Positions 10,701 through 23,811 of a DNA stretch of 64,000 nucleotides are shown piece by piece (the first letter of the stretch is position 1; each line of letters begins with the position of its first letter). The stretch comes from Melastoma dodecandrum. Taxonomy: Eukaryota > Streptophyta > Magnoliopsida > Myrtales > Melastomataceae. Made by a program: the position numbers and the translations under genes. The stretch is taken from assembly GCA_029817715.1 (NCBI GenBank), contig JARUPY010000072.1, positions 85,594 through 149,593 on the forward strand, in the 5' to 3' direction. Under the pieces are notes generated by a model. That model was given only the letters and a program-made list of their open reading frames with translations. It was not told where the DNA came from and ran no database searches.

Positions 10701-13700
10701 AGAGGTGCCATAAATTTCCCACATCAAGTACATATAGTGACAAGCCTGATTGCCTCAATATATCGACTGCAATAACTGCTTCTGAGCTGTGCCAAAACGA
10801 ATCCAAGATCATGGTGTTCCCATCAGCAAGCCAAGGATTATCAAGAATGCTGGGACAATAGAGGCCAGGAAACCCTCCTTCTTCAGAACTTGTAATAATA
10901 GGGATCTGCATATATGAAGGAGCAAGAGGCAAAATGTCATGAAGTGCCTGCTTTTTTCCAGCTAAAAACAACCATCTCTAGATCTTCAGAAGCCCTTAAT
11001 CCTCAAGAAAAAAGGCGAGCTTACCACTTCGAAAATAGGTCTAGCAAGGTCAAAATTTTCATCAGCTGGCCATTCTATTCTATGAAGGGAGTTGGTAGCA
11101 CAATGAGCTCCGGAGTCCACTGCAGCCTTGGCCGATAAAAAAAGAAGGTACTTCCCATCTGGACTGTAAATTGAAGTGTTTGCATCAGTCAACTCCAACT
11201 TTTGCTTAGTTTCAAGTATTGTGAAGCTACATTGAATTTTTTGGAAGTATAAAATTTATCTCACAAAAATCTTAAAAAATTACTACTAAAGAATATATTC
11301 CTTTCATGAAAATAATGGGCATCATGGAAATAGCCACATGAGAAAATAACTGGAAAGCTACAGCGGGGATAATTGTATGAAAACTCACACTTTTTATGAA
11401 TATCCAAGATGGCCCAAAAATACCATACTATTATAATGCACTTGAGAAAGGAGTAAAACAGAAGAAACTCTGACAAACTGATTGCTTATTCTTCATACAA
11501 GCACTATGAAAAAGGAATGCAAGGGGAAACTGGTACCTGAATCGTGGAAAGAATGCGCTACTTATGCTCTGGGTTAGCGCATGAATGGGTGGATCTTCCC
11601 CTGCAGCATCTCTAGAAAAATTATAAAAATTAATTCGCATCACAACAACTCCCAAAGATGTTTGTCCATAGACAAGTCAAGGGCTATGGCAACTAAGCAC
11701 CTGGTATCAGCTTTGCTAATACTTCCAAAGAAAGGATTCTGCACCGCATATAATCCACAAGACCTGTTGTAACAATACTTTATGCCAAGCTTTCGTATAC
11801 CGTATGACCATCCGACAACAACGAGATATTGAGCTTTTCCATCATTTGTCGGAGCCCAAACAACCTGGCCAATGCTCAATGTACTTGGAATTCCTTTAAC
11901 AGCTTGCACTTCTCCACTGGACATCAAATAACCTTTTAGACTCAACCTTCAGAATTCTTTAGTCTGAAATAACACTAGAAAATTTGCTTGACCTATCAGC
12001 ATTGAGCACAAAGAGTGCTGGCTGTGTTTTCCCAGCATACGTCTCCCCCCACTCCTCCACAAAATCACCTTGACCTTTCCAGCTGCCCCTGTCTTTATCA
12101 TTAGAACTTCCTCTTTTATATCCATCGCTATTAAATGATGGTTTTGGCGGAGCCGGTTCTTCAGCAACATAGGCAATGAAAGCTTCATCAGAACTCCATG
12201 ATATTCCCTCAAACCTAGGTGATTAGGAAAGTGAGCATTTCATCAGAAAGGAATAATGCACAGAAAACCACACCAAGTGATGCTAGAGAGACATGAAGAA
12301 TTACCATTTATCAATGTACAGTGAACCATGAATAGACAGTGGAATCTGAAACTCCTTTTCAAGTTGACACTGACTCCAGATTTCAAGTACTGTAGGAGAA
12401 TCATTTTCTGGATTTTTAACCACAAGAAACTTGCCCCCCGTAGGTGATGGCACAATTGCAGATGCACTTGCCAGCTCAATTGGAAATGGAGCCCAGTGAA
12501 AATATATGGATTTGTCGCTTTCCTTGAAGATGTTGACAGATAGGACGAATTTCCTTCTCTTGTTTGCCAGCAAGTTTGGCTGGCTTATTGAAAACAAGCC
12601 CGCCGATCCTCTTCCTGGGATTTAAAATGATGAATTGGCATCAGCATATGAAGTACACCAACAGGAATCTTTTGGCTAGAGAAATTGCCACCAGCTGATG
12701 ATTAAGGACAGCCTAGAGCTCAATTAAAATGAAAAATCTCCCGCTGGTGTCATACCATTGTCAGACTTGACTATCCAGGCTCTGTCAATGTTACAGATAT
12801 TGGTGAAGTCGTGAAGTAGTTTAGACTGAACCTCATATTCATCCTCCAGTCCAGTTTCCTTTCCCAAATGTGCATCTTTTACGGCATCCGACGGGGACAC
12901 ATCCATTCTGTGACAGTTCAAGTGCCTCAACCTAGGTCTGGAGAACCAAAGGGAAAATATCAGATGCTCCTCGACAGATTTTCAAACCCGTATGGTTGTT
13001 CACCGAGATACTTGTAGAGAGAAAAGAAGGAACAGATGTCCGACTTGCACACTCAAACCAAATACACTGGCATTACCTCTGGAATGTTAATTGTATTAAT
13101 ATTATCACCCTGACCGAAAAATACGAATTACTAGGTTGTCAGAGTACCGTCCTCAATTTCCTGTCCCACAATAAAACAGTAGCAGAGTATCCACAGTGAA
13201 GAACACCGAGACATTATATTCCAGTTAGTACGACCAACACACTACTTTCTTAACCCTCTTCAGAAATACCGGAAGCACTTAATGTAAACTCCAATTTGAC
13301 GCATTCGCGTCAGCAACGAATGGAATCATAAAGCTGTCACGAGGGAGAACTTAACGCATAACCTTGCCTCAGTTTCTTCCCTGATAATTGGATTACTTTT
13401 TCCATGAACAAGGCACAGAGGGGTCAACCTTATCGCAGAGACAACATATCCCAGACATTCAAGTCAACAGCTGAATAAATTTAGAACAGATATAATGTGC
13501 TAACATCAGACTCCACTCGCAAAACACCAGAGGTCTCATAATTAGAGGTAAACAATGCGAGTCAAATGTTGATTAGATAAAGAGAACTCTGAACACAGTC
13601 CGGAGTCACAAACGGCAGGGAAAACTGTACAGATCAGTGACTGACTGCTGAGAAGTCATCCTTCCCCAAACTTCCAGATAAGAAAGCCAACAACTGAACA

Positions 13701-14051
13701 ACATGAGAATTCCATGACCACACAATAAAACCTACAATCTAGAAAGGGGGATGTCCTGCCCTTCACCTCACACACAATACCCATTAAATCCGAGGACGAC
13801 CCAATTCAAGACAGAGACTAGCGAGCCACTACCCGAATCAAAGCAGCGAACTTAACTTAATAAACACGCAGAAAGGGACTTGGGTGATGAACTCAGACAA
13901 GAGGGAAAGGGAAATACTTCGTATACAGGGAAAGCGACGGCGATGAGGAGGAGATAATCGACCGGAGAAGACGGTCAACGGAAGAGAAGTTGGGAAGCGA
14001 GACCGCGGCGGCGATGCTGATGCTACCAAGTGACTTTGCTAGTGACTGCAT
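7747..14051 (-). CDS. AARE: Acylamino-acid-releasing enzyme (acylpeptide hydrolase)
   Basis: S9C serine peptidase that removes N-acylated residues from peptides. Exons on the minus strand: 13918-14051, 12756-12937, 12305-12608, 11993-12214, 11701-11916, 11537-11611, 11025-11163, 10754-10905, 10586-10668, 10392-10513, 10220-10298, 9661-9835, 8942-9002, 8728-8850, 8394-8591, 8113-8181, 7900-7976, 7747-7810. The sum is 2475 nt, 824 residues, every junction in phase. The N-terminal beta-propeller is followed by the alpha/beta-hydrolase domain with the oxyanion motif LHGGPHS, nucleophile S677 in GGSHGG, D768 in LGAQDLRVP and H800 in NDVHG. The first exon adds a Ser/Leu-rich, acid-poor leader; an internal ATG at 12904-12906 (M56) would give the usual form of about 769 residues. 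The intron at 10669-10753 starts with GC rather than GT. The gene is head-to-head with PnsB5. Confidence 0.95.
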
Positions 14052-14297
14052 TCCTCGCTGGTTATTATTATATTTATTATTATTACATGCCACCAACGAT
14101 GTCCAAATGATATTTGTGCAGAACGACAATCTTTTATTTCCAAACAAAATGATTTCATCCCTGATCGAATGAAGTCGCTGCACGTCAAACTCTTGTCTTG
14201 TATGTATCGGATAACTTACTTTTAGCGGCCACTCAAGTGCCTTCTGCTACATAAACTCAGGCCTTTATCCATTCCAATCTGTAAGAGAAGCAGAGCC
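14052..14297. promoter_or_regulatory. Candidate bidirectional promoter, AARE / PnsB5
   Basis: Only 246 bp separate the predicted ATG of AARE (minus) from the ATG of PnsB5 (plus), so both 5' UTRs and core promoters must share this interval. It contains an AT-rich run (TTATTATTATATTTATTATT at 14063-14082). No unambiguous TATA box was placed. If AARE instead starts at its internal ATG, the first exon would be non-coding but transcription would still begin here. Confidence 0.6.
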
Positions 14298-15446
14298 ATG
14301 TCGTTGCTTTCTCCTAAAGCAGTTCCTGGAGTCCCCTTGGCTGCACGTCCAACCGGAGATGCCTGGAAGCATTGTGGAACAATGGGGATGGCTTGCCGTT
14401 CAGATTGGGACCCGAGAAGCTCGAGCCTGGCCGGGGGGGTTCTTAGGACGACCATGACCAGGTTGAATGCAACAGGATTTGCGGAGGTCGAACCGGACCT
14501 CGGAGAAGACCCCATCGATCGATGGGAGACTCCGTCCATTGACTCGGTGCGGATGATGCTGTTAGATGAATGACGATCGATGGTTTTACGGATCTTTTTT
14601 CAGTTATGGTGACACCCAGAATCGATTGCAGGAGGACTTTCAATACGGGATATACGATGGACACCACACCTTCTATGAAGGCGAGCAAAAAGGTTTCATA
14701 ATTTCCTTTTCCTTTACTTTTCGAGGATTAGATATATTGTGCCAGTATCTTCATTGCCTGGGGAGTTGCTTTTGAGACAACACTGCTAACGCGTGATGCC
14801 AATTGAGTCGAGGGCCCTCTGAACTGGCTGTGACCGGTTTTTATCGGCATTTCTGATCAGTTTTTTGGGTGTGGTAGAGTAGAACGGATTGAGATGTGTA
14901 ACGTAATTTTTCCGTCTGGGACAGGAACCTTCTGGGAAATACTCCAGGAAGAAATCGCAGCTGCAGAACCACCTTCTGGCTTTCAAGGTACATCATATCA
15001 GTACCCCTTGATCTGGTTTAGTTTTTTGCTCTGTTCAGACTTAATCGGATGTAAACGACAGGTCTCATCTCCTGGCTCTTCCTCCCGGCTGTTGCCCTCG
15101 CGATGTACTTGGACGTCCAGGCAAACAATCACTAAACATCCCGATCATACTATCATGGTGGCACACGACCCCTTTTCTAACAAGGATCAGCCTTTTCTTT
15201 TCCGTTCCGTTCCAGGGAGAATACCTGTTCATCGGAGCGGCCGTGTACACCGCAGTGTTCTGTATAATCGAGATGAACAAACCAGACCAGCCCCACAACT
15301 TTGAGCCCCAGATATACAACATGGAGAGAGGGGCGCGGGACAAGCTGATCGCGGACTACAACTCGATGGACATCTGGGATTTCAACGAGAAGTACGGGGA
15401 CCTGTGGGACTTCACCGTCAAGAAGGACGACATAACGAGGCGATAG
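14298..15446 (+). CDS. PnsB5: Photosynthetic NDH subunit of subcomplex B 5 (chloroplast)
   Basis: Subunit of the chloroplast NADH dehydrogenase-like complex, which drives cyclic electron flow around photosystem I at the thylakoid. Exons 14298-14546, 14632-14692, 14925-14987, 15062-15120 and 15216-15446 sum to 663 nt, 220 residues. The first 50 or so residues are rich in Ser, Ala, Pro and Arg like a chloroplast transit peptide. Next comes an acidic stretch (EVEPDLGEDPIDRW), then PPSGFQGLISWLFLPAVA with a membrane segment, a second membrane segment (YLFIGAAVYTAVFCII), and the conserved PHNFEPQIYNMERGARDKL near the C terminus. Intron 4 (15121-15215) has a GC donor: only that site keeps DVQ-GEYLFIG continuous. 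The assignment rests on my memory of the Arabidopsis NDH18/PnsB5 sequence. Confidence 0.88.
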
Positions 15447-15896
15447 CTGCCCTCATCCTCGTCTCGGGAGAGGAGAAACTATGAAATCATGCCTCGAGTG
15501 TTCCTGTGAATATATGTGCTGAGATTTCAGGAATAGTTCAAGAGAAATACAGATCTTCCACCAAAGTCCTGCATATAAATTAAGTGGCGACTAACTCGAT
15601 TTTAACCATTTATCCCGGGAGTTATATTCTCAAATTGAATTTGTAAAATAAAATATGAAAAAAAAGTTCGAAACTCTTAAAAATTAAAATTCGATTTCGA
15701 AACGTTATTTTTATAATTTTTTTAAAAATTATAAGTAATTTCTTTTGTCTAACACTAAAATTTAACAAATCCCTAAAGGGGATGAATTTGCGCATCCAAA
15801 ATTTCTAGCTACTTTTGCTCCAACGGCTTCCTATAACCACCACTTGCGGAAACACGAAAAATATCTCGAACAATTCGAAGGGGGGGTGGGGGAACG
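15447..15896. other. Spacer between PnsB5 and the PEC-type gene
   Basis: It holds the 3' flank of PnsB5, an AT-rich stretch (15600-15770), and the presumed promoter and 5' leader of the downstream channel gene. No other feature is seen. Confidence 0.6.
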
Positions 15897-18800
15897 ATGC
15901 TGAATCAGTTGCAGCTGCGGGCTGGTCGACCGCCGCCTTCCCGCCGGGTCGGCCGCAGCTCCATCCCTTCTTCGTCGTTGTGGTCGCCGTCGTCGCCTGG
16001 CAGGTGGAGGAATTCTCATCCCATCGTGCTTCTCCATTTCTTCGTCTTGCGCATTCGATGCTGGGGCAGAAGTGGAGTCGCTCCCTTGCTGGATTTCTTT
16101 TCGATTACGTCGTTGTCTCATGCTGGTTGCATGTTGGATGGTTATTTTTTGAAGTTCTTGCGATTAGATCGGTTTCCGTCGCTTCGTTTTCTGTGCCGAT
16201 TGTGAAGCGGAACTGCTGCGTTTCCAAGGCAGCAATCGATTCGGATTGCCCGAACTATTCGCCTGTTTTATTGTCTGGTTATCTTCCGTGCAGAATCCAG
16301 TCAAACCGTAGATTAGGCATATGCCTCTTCTTTGAATTTTGGGTTTTACTAAGATTAAGACGATATTTTTGCAGAAGTTTTATCAAGTTGCAGAGTCCAC
16401 GGACTCAATGTGAAGCTAACCTGTTTTTCCATATGGTAAGGTGTGGCGGAGGTGAGTAATCTTGTAAAGAGAAACTTATTGTTTTGTTGCCTTCTTGTGT
16501 TGAATCATATGATGATTACTGCCATGTTTGGAGTAATTAGACTATTGTGCTTATCTGTTTATAATAATACACGAATCTTGGAGCTTAACCCCTATGTAAG
16601 TGAAATGGACTATATAATGCCATCTGACTTGTCTCCATTGCCAAAAAATGCATCAAAGATTCATGAGTGAATTTATTGGCTATAAGTTCCAGCAATGATG
16701 TAGGGATCAATACATAATGGTGTTTTAAGGAAGACCAACTATTATGTCTTTGATTTGTACAGCTTTTTGTGCTGCAGTCGTGTTTGTCAGGACTGATTTT
16801 CTGCTTGTTCTTAATATTTATTTGGCTATAATTAACCTGCTTTTTCTATGTATTCCTTAGTCCTGTGTAGTTTTGTATTTTAGTCTTGCTTGTCAACAAA
16901 TGATTTTGATGCATGGACTTTTGTGTACACTGTCTTTGCATTATTAGATCAGTTCAAAGGATTCGATTACATGATATAGTTTCTATAGTTTAATGGCATT
17001 TATCTGTTTATCCAGACAAGCTGGAGCCCAATTTTCGGAAAGCAACTGATAGCCAAGATTCCAGAATCTGCCCCCTGCAGCCCGATCTTAGCCCTGAAGG
17101 ATCTGTGGTGGCCAACCAGCACATGCATTCTCAGGTGAGGGACTAACCAGTCTTCTGAAATCTCATGATAATAGCGAGATAAATGCCTGCATCAGCTGAA
17201 ACGCTTGTACACTAATTGCTCATGCAAACTTCACGAGTCATCACTCACTTTAGGTGAGACTGATGTGTGACCCATTAATGAAAAATACCTCACAAATCCT
17301 CACACTATAATTTCCCAAATGAGTTATTGAAGTATTTTTAAATGCTTTAAATCTTTACAATTGCGAGTAAAAATATTGGATTTGGATTGTAAGTGCACAT
17401 GAGCCACACCAATATGGTTTGATTTTGCTGGTTGCACAATTGGAGCCGTGATCTATTCCTTTTCAGGTCCATCTCCCTATGCCTCAAATGATCTCTTTGT
17501 CAGTATACACAATTTTTCGGATGGCTCAATTCAATTCTGCTTACAGTTTCACAAAGTTCCTTCTGAAGTATTGCCAGCATCTCCCTCAAAGTTTTGGTCC
17601 CGTAAACCTTTCATTTGCCTGTATATCTAACTCATTAAAGCCAGTGCCACTTAATTTGGACGTATCATTGCCTTCATTACAAGACATCCGATGGAACCTT
17701 GCAAGAGTACTATATTTATTCAACATCCAATTGGAGCGAAACATTGCCACGTAGGTGAAAATATATTCTTCATGCTTATCCATCTTATGGTGTATATGTT
17801 TGGTCGTCTTAAGTAGCATGTATGTTTTCATTAGTTATGTTAACTGATTTATGGACTTCTTTACCTTGATAGCATCAAAATTTAATATCATTTACCGACT
17901 AGTTGTAGCTTGAACAGGTATGGACAAAAGCCCGGTTTAATATTTGTTGATTTGGAATTACTGTAGGTTCTTTGTTGTGCTCCTCCTCGCATGCTTCTCC
18001 TTTGTCGTCATTGGTGGCTTCCTCTTTTTCAAGTTCAGGTACATCTATTTTGCTTCGTAGTTTTGTGTGTTCATTAAGAATTCTAGTAGAGATGTTGTGC
18101 ATCATGAGTTGCACATATTTTTTTAGCCAATTTACTGATCCTCAAAATAATATGAAGAGGAAGCAAAGGATCTCTTGAAGACTGCTTTTGGGAAGCATGG
18201 GCTTGCTTGTGTTCATCTTCAACTCACTTGAGGGTAGCGTTAATTATGCTTCTTATTTCAGGATCTCATGCTTATTTGTTTCCCCATTTAATAGGAAGTC
18301 ATTTTTCCCTAAAGATATGATTTCATATGCAGCAAAGGACACGGTTTGAAAGAGCCGTGGGCTTCATTCTGGCTATATGGGGAATATTGTTTTATTCTCG
18401 CCTGTTGAGCACCATGACCGAGCAATTCAGAGTAATTTCTTCATGGAAAAGTACCTTTTCTGTAAATTTTATGATGTATGATTGTTGGCTTATTTTAACA
18501 GAATAATATGCATAGACTGAGAGAGGGCGCCCAAACACAAGTTCTGGAGAAAGATCATATTATTATATGTGGAATAAACAGCCATTTAGGATTCATCCTA
18601 AAACAGCTAAACAAGTATCATGAATATGCTGTTCGATTAGGTACTGCGACAGCTAGGTAACTAAAATTGAATGATTGGCGTAATATTATTCAAGTACTTC
18701 TATTTTGATGATTTGTAGCGTGAGTCATCCCATCTCTGTTGCAGGAGGCAAAGGATCCTTTTGATGTCTGATATTCCAAGGAAGCAAAGTGATAAGATTG

Positions 18801-21800
18801 CTGATGGTATTGCTAAGGATCTTAACCATATTGATGTGCTAACAAAGAGGTATCATTATATCTATTACAGAAATCTTTCAAATATACAACCACTGTAGTC
18901 GTGAACAATTACCAGAAAGCAATGTTGTTTCCTATGGGTAAGACTTAAGCTGTAATTACATGCTTATTTTCCTTTCACTTGTTATTGATCAAATGAGTCC
19001 TCTTGTGAAGAACTACTCAGATGGTTTTGTTTATCTTCCATGTGTAAATACTATGCCTCCTATCCAGTCCCTCATACTGAATGGACTCTGCATGATGTTC
19101 TGAGTCCTTGGAAAGCCATATACATATATATCTTTTTCATGGCTAACTGCTCTATTGGCTCTATCCTTTTGCAGCTGCAGCCTTAGTTTAACAAAGTCAT
19201 TTGAAAGAGCTGCAGCTGATAAAGCAAGGGCCATAATTATATTGCCAACCAGGGGAAATAGGTATAATAGTTGCTCTAGTTGTTCTTTATTTAGGTTTTC
19301 AGTTCATACTTACAACAACATGAAATTAATGCAGTTGTTTGCCATGTTTATGAGGTGCTAATTTCTTGCTTTTGTTAGCTTCAAATATTGGTATCAAATA
19401 TTAGATTTACCATTTACTATTCAAGCTAAGCTATGGATGAAGGATGCACGCTTTAACTTTACATATGGATAGATGGGATGCACCCTAGATATAAAGCCCT
19501 TTTTCTTTTTAGAACCATATGATTCCCCAAATCATTTCACAACGTGTCCTCATAAATCAAAATCAGGTATTAATCACTTTACTTAAAACCCATTCAAACT
19601 CCATAAAAAACCTTTAGATATATTCTCCAAGTACTTCAATGTTTTTCAAAGGGATTGTCATGTAATCTGTGACAATTGACAATGGAAAAGGAAGTATAAT
19701 AATGCAAAAAACATTACATGAACTTCCCGACAGTCGGTAGTGTCTAGGAGGCTTAAATTGCATGTATGTTTGCATAACTTGAGTTTTTTAAGTATGCTGC
19801 CAACAAGTGGCTATCCTTTCTCTGTCATGTGATGATAAAAGTTTGATCGAGCAGCCTATGGAGTGGCATGCACAATTCTAAAAGTTAAACACGCATCAGC
19901 TTTCACTTAATCCCTATACAACAAATAATTGGTTTTTGTGTTGAGATACTATTTGGCGGAGCAGATTATCATAAAATGAGCAGTTATATATAGTACAGCC
20001 TTTCTGTATCTTTCCTGGTTTAATCCACAGGGATTTTTTCATAAAAGAGCCTAGTTTTGTCTGAGTTCACTTTTAAGCTCCAAATTTGCAGATATGAAGT
20101 TGATACAGATGCTTTCTTATCTGTACTAGCTCTTCAGCCTATCCCAATGATGACTTCTGTACCCACTATTGTTGAGGTAAGAACCGACCTTTCAGTATTT
20201 TATTTCTCCATATATCACATTGAATGGCTGGAAGTGTAGCCACAACCATCTTTTGTTGCTCATGCAGGTATCAAATTCGAATACATGTGAACTCCTCAAG
20301 TCCGTTTCTGGGCTAAGGGTGGAACCTGTTGAAAATGTTGCTTCAAAGTTATTCGTTCAATGCTCTCGGCAGAAAGGACTCATTAAGATATACAGACACC
20401 TGCTGAACTATCGAAGTACTGAAGAATTACTTATTTGTGTTAATTTCTTCGATAACTACTGTAGAATGGCCCTTACTATCCTGCATTTGAGGTTGCAGTA
20501 CATCTAGGTTAAAGGACAAAAGCTATAGGTGCAAATTTGATGTCCACCACATGTTTTTTCATGCATTTGTTATTCTGTATCATTTTGAAGACTAATTAGA
20601 TTATGTTCACTCATTGCAGAAAATGTATTTAACCTTTGCAGCTTCCCCCATCTTTCTGGCATTAAGTACAGTTTGCTGAGGCGTGGCTTTCAGGAGGTTG
20701 TCCCTACTAATAAACTGTAAAGAAATATTGACTCATCGTCTCTTTCTTTGCAACTTAGATGTGGTCAACATTTTGCAGGCAGTGGTCTGTGGCCTTTACA
20801 GGAATGGGAAAATAAAGTTCCATCCTAACGATAGCGAGACTCTTAAGGCTGATGACAAAGTATGATTTAATACACTCGTTGTTAGTTATCCTGTATAGAT
20901 ATAGTGCTTTTGGAAAGCAAACCTATGCTCTTTCAAATTTTGGACTTGCATAATTCCTTATCTCATGCTGTACCCATGCTCACAAAAATGATATGTTATT
21001 CGGTAATGTTTCTTACACTGTCATTGTTTGACTTTTCTGTATCACACTGTGTATGCTTGATATGCTTTCTACATTATTTCTTGTGATGTGGCCCAAATTT
21101 GTGTCCACATCTTACAAGAAAGAGATTCACGATTGAACTTAGAAATGCTAAAAATTGTTACTATTTGTGGTTCATCATATTGAAAAACCAGAAGTGTGGC
21201 TTGTAGCGTGCATTTGCCAGATGTAGCCAAGCTGCTTAGTAGCGTCATAGTATAACTATAAGGCTACTTTAGCGTCTTTTTGCATGACTTGGCTCTGATT
21301 CTCTAAGTGCCCATAAAATATCTTCTGACAAGTTCAAACTTGGTGGATTATTATTTTTCATCTACATGCAGGTGCTCTTCATTGCACCAATTCATGGAAA
21401 AGGGAACCCTCAAATTGCGTCATTGGGCGGTTCTACAAATAAAAGCAATATAGGAATTCCAGAAGAGGATATCAAGAGCACAAACATGTCAGATTTGATG
21501 AAAATGCGGCTTCAAAGCATTGTCAAACGCTCGCATAAGCATGGTTCCCGGGTAGGGTTAGATCTCGATGCGAACAACTCTCTCTAAGATGGATTTGGTA
21601 ACAAATTTGAAACTATTTTCTCTTGACAGACATCTGAATCGAGCTCGGGAACCAAAGAATGCATCTTAATGCTTGGTTGGCGACAGGATGTTGCAGAAAT
21701 GATTGCAGAATATGACAAATATCTTGGACCTGGTAGTGTAGTGGTATGGTTTGCCGTTCAATTGACCTATACCTCTGAATAAGGGTCTCTGGATTCATGG

Positions 21801-23363
21801 ACATTGGTACCGTGATCTGGACATGAAAGCATCTCTTTAATAGCATTTCTAGATGACACGTGTGAATACATCTTTAGCATGCTAGAAGTTGTTTTTGATA
21901 GTTCTCGTAAACAGGATGACCAATAAGTAGACTGCTGACATCAACATGTGATGTTTCCCAACATCTTCAGTTTGCTATTGGCAACTTCTCTTATGTGCCT
22001 GAAATGTTGCCTGAATACTCATAAACTTTTGTCTCAATTTCAGGAGATATTGTCCGATGTACCTATAATTGATAGAAACAAGTCAAGCAGTCTCGTGGGA
22101 AAGGAGAAGCTGAAAAATATCCAGGTTCACCACACGGTATTGCCTCTTTTCGATTTCAGAGCACAAATATTCATCTGGAATTGAATGATTCTTCAATTTA
22201 TCTTTGGTGTTAGTTGTCCATTTCTTCATATGTGACAGATTGGAAATCCAATGGACTATAATATTCTGAAGGAGTCCATCAAGAAAATTCATAGTTCTTT
22301 CAAAAAGAATGAAATTGTGCCCTTCTCTGTTGCGGTAATACCTGATCGGGAATGGCTTCTAGGAGGTAAGCCTACTCAATTTCTCAATTGCATGAATTCG
22401 TAAAGCCTTGCCATGACAATCCTGAATTTTAAGTTCTACTTCTGTCTCTTCAGATCCTTCCAAGGCAGACAAGCATTCAGCATATGCTCTTCTCCTTGCA
22501 GAAAATATCTGCAACCAGCTCGGTGTGAAGGTTTGCTCTTCTACATTTGTTTTCTTTCTCCTAAAAGCAAAATGGCAGTCGAATTCATCTTATTGATGTG
22601 CTTTATTGCAGGCACAAAATCTGGTTGCGGAGATTGTCGATTCAAAATTGGGAAAGCAGGTCTATGTTTGTTACATCTAGTTCATTCTCATTTACAATAT
22701 TCAACGTTTCTTTGTCAGATGTTTTGACCACATAAATATGTACAGATAGCGAGAATTAAACCATCATTCACTTATATAGCAGCAGAAGAAGTCATGAGCC
22801 TCGTAACGGCTCAAGGTGTGCTAAGAAAATATTCCCATGGGTTAAAGTTTATGGTTTGTCTCCCATTATCTAAGGCATCCACACGCTTTTTGTTGGCTTT
22901 CAGTGTCGGAGAACAGCGAGTTAAATGCAGTGTGGAAGGATATTCTGACTGCAGAGGGTGATGAAATATACGTGAAGGTATATGCATATTGTCCAGCACA
23001 TAAAAGGCTAAGCGGGAATAGCACCGTGGACACATGACTCACTCATCGTGCTTGGATCTTCTGTAACAGGACGTCGGCCTTTATATGAAGGAGGGGGAGA
23101 ATCCATCATTCAACGAGCTCACCGAAAGGGCACTCTTGAGACGGGAAGTTGCCATCGGCTACGTGAGGAACAACAAAAAGGCAATTTTTTCATGCAGTCT
23201 CAAGTCGGAACAAACATATTCTTTTCCAACAAAACGAAATCTGCACTCGTTTCTCACTTTCCTGATTGTTTTACTGGCATTGCAGGTCATCAACCCGGTC
23301 CCAAAGTCGGAACCGTTGTCCTTGGAATTGACGGATTCGCTGATCGTTTTATCTGAGCTATAA
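15897..23363 (+). CDS. PEC2: Plastid-envelope ion channel of the CASTOR/POLLUX-like PEC type
   Basis: Related to Arabidopsis PEC1/PEC2 (POLLUX-like, DUF1012), cation channels of the plastid inner envelope. Firm exons: 17016-17134, 17467-17750, 17967-18038, 18158-18233, 18333-18431, 18502-18656, 18745-18849, 19175-19261, 20092-20176, 20268-20415, 20620-20696, 20779-20859, 21372-21551, 21630-21743, 22044-22136, 22239-22365, 22454-22530, 22612-22659, 22746-22815, 22904-22977, 23070-23180, 23286-23363 (about 786 residues, all in phase). Seen: membrane segments [20 protein letters not shown] and [16 protein letters not shown], then RCK-type regulatory domain blocks ([27 protein letters not shown]). 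The first exon, with the transit peptide, is unresolved: an ATG at 15897 opens one frame, but the frame of 15815-16448, ending in a strong donor, is the one that joins exon 17016 in phase. The exon at 18158 could instead start at 18164. The last intron has a GC donor. Paralog choice (PEC1 or PEC2) is uncertain. Confidence 0.9.
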
Positions 23364-23811
23364 GGAGAAGGGCAATGAGCCACCATCACGTAATACGTGC
23401 ACGCTAACGCCAATGGTACGCATTTCAGAGAAATTTTCCCTTGGTATAGTTTGAAACATGCTATTTTTATGGATTAGGAGTTGTCGTGACTTTGGTAGAT
23501 ACGTCCTTGGTTTAATTGTCACGGGGGTTGGATAAATATGCCAATCTGTCTGTACCGATCTGTAAACCGTGTAATAATTACAAGAAAAGAAAAAACAAAT
23601 TATTTTTTCCATATGTTGGAAAAAATGGCATATCGCTCAAACCAGGAAAGAGCTTTGCTGCCATAAGGAACAAAAGGCAAGAGATGCTTTGGTGTCTCAG
23701 TAACTCACAAAGGGCTTAAGGCTCAAATCCAGGATGAAAAAACATGTTCTTTTGCTTTTCCTCGTTTATTCTCCTGTGACATTTTGGTGGAAAACCGTGG
23801 CGAGAGTTCAG
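23364..23811. other. Convergent 3' interval between PEC and Aux/IAA genes
   Basis: 448 bp that must contain both polyadenylation regions, since the two genes point at each other. No gene is seen; the short open frames here are incidental. Confidence 0.7.
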
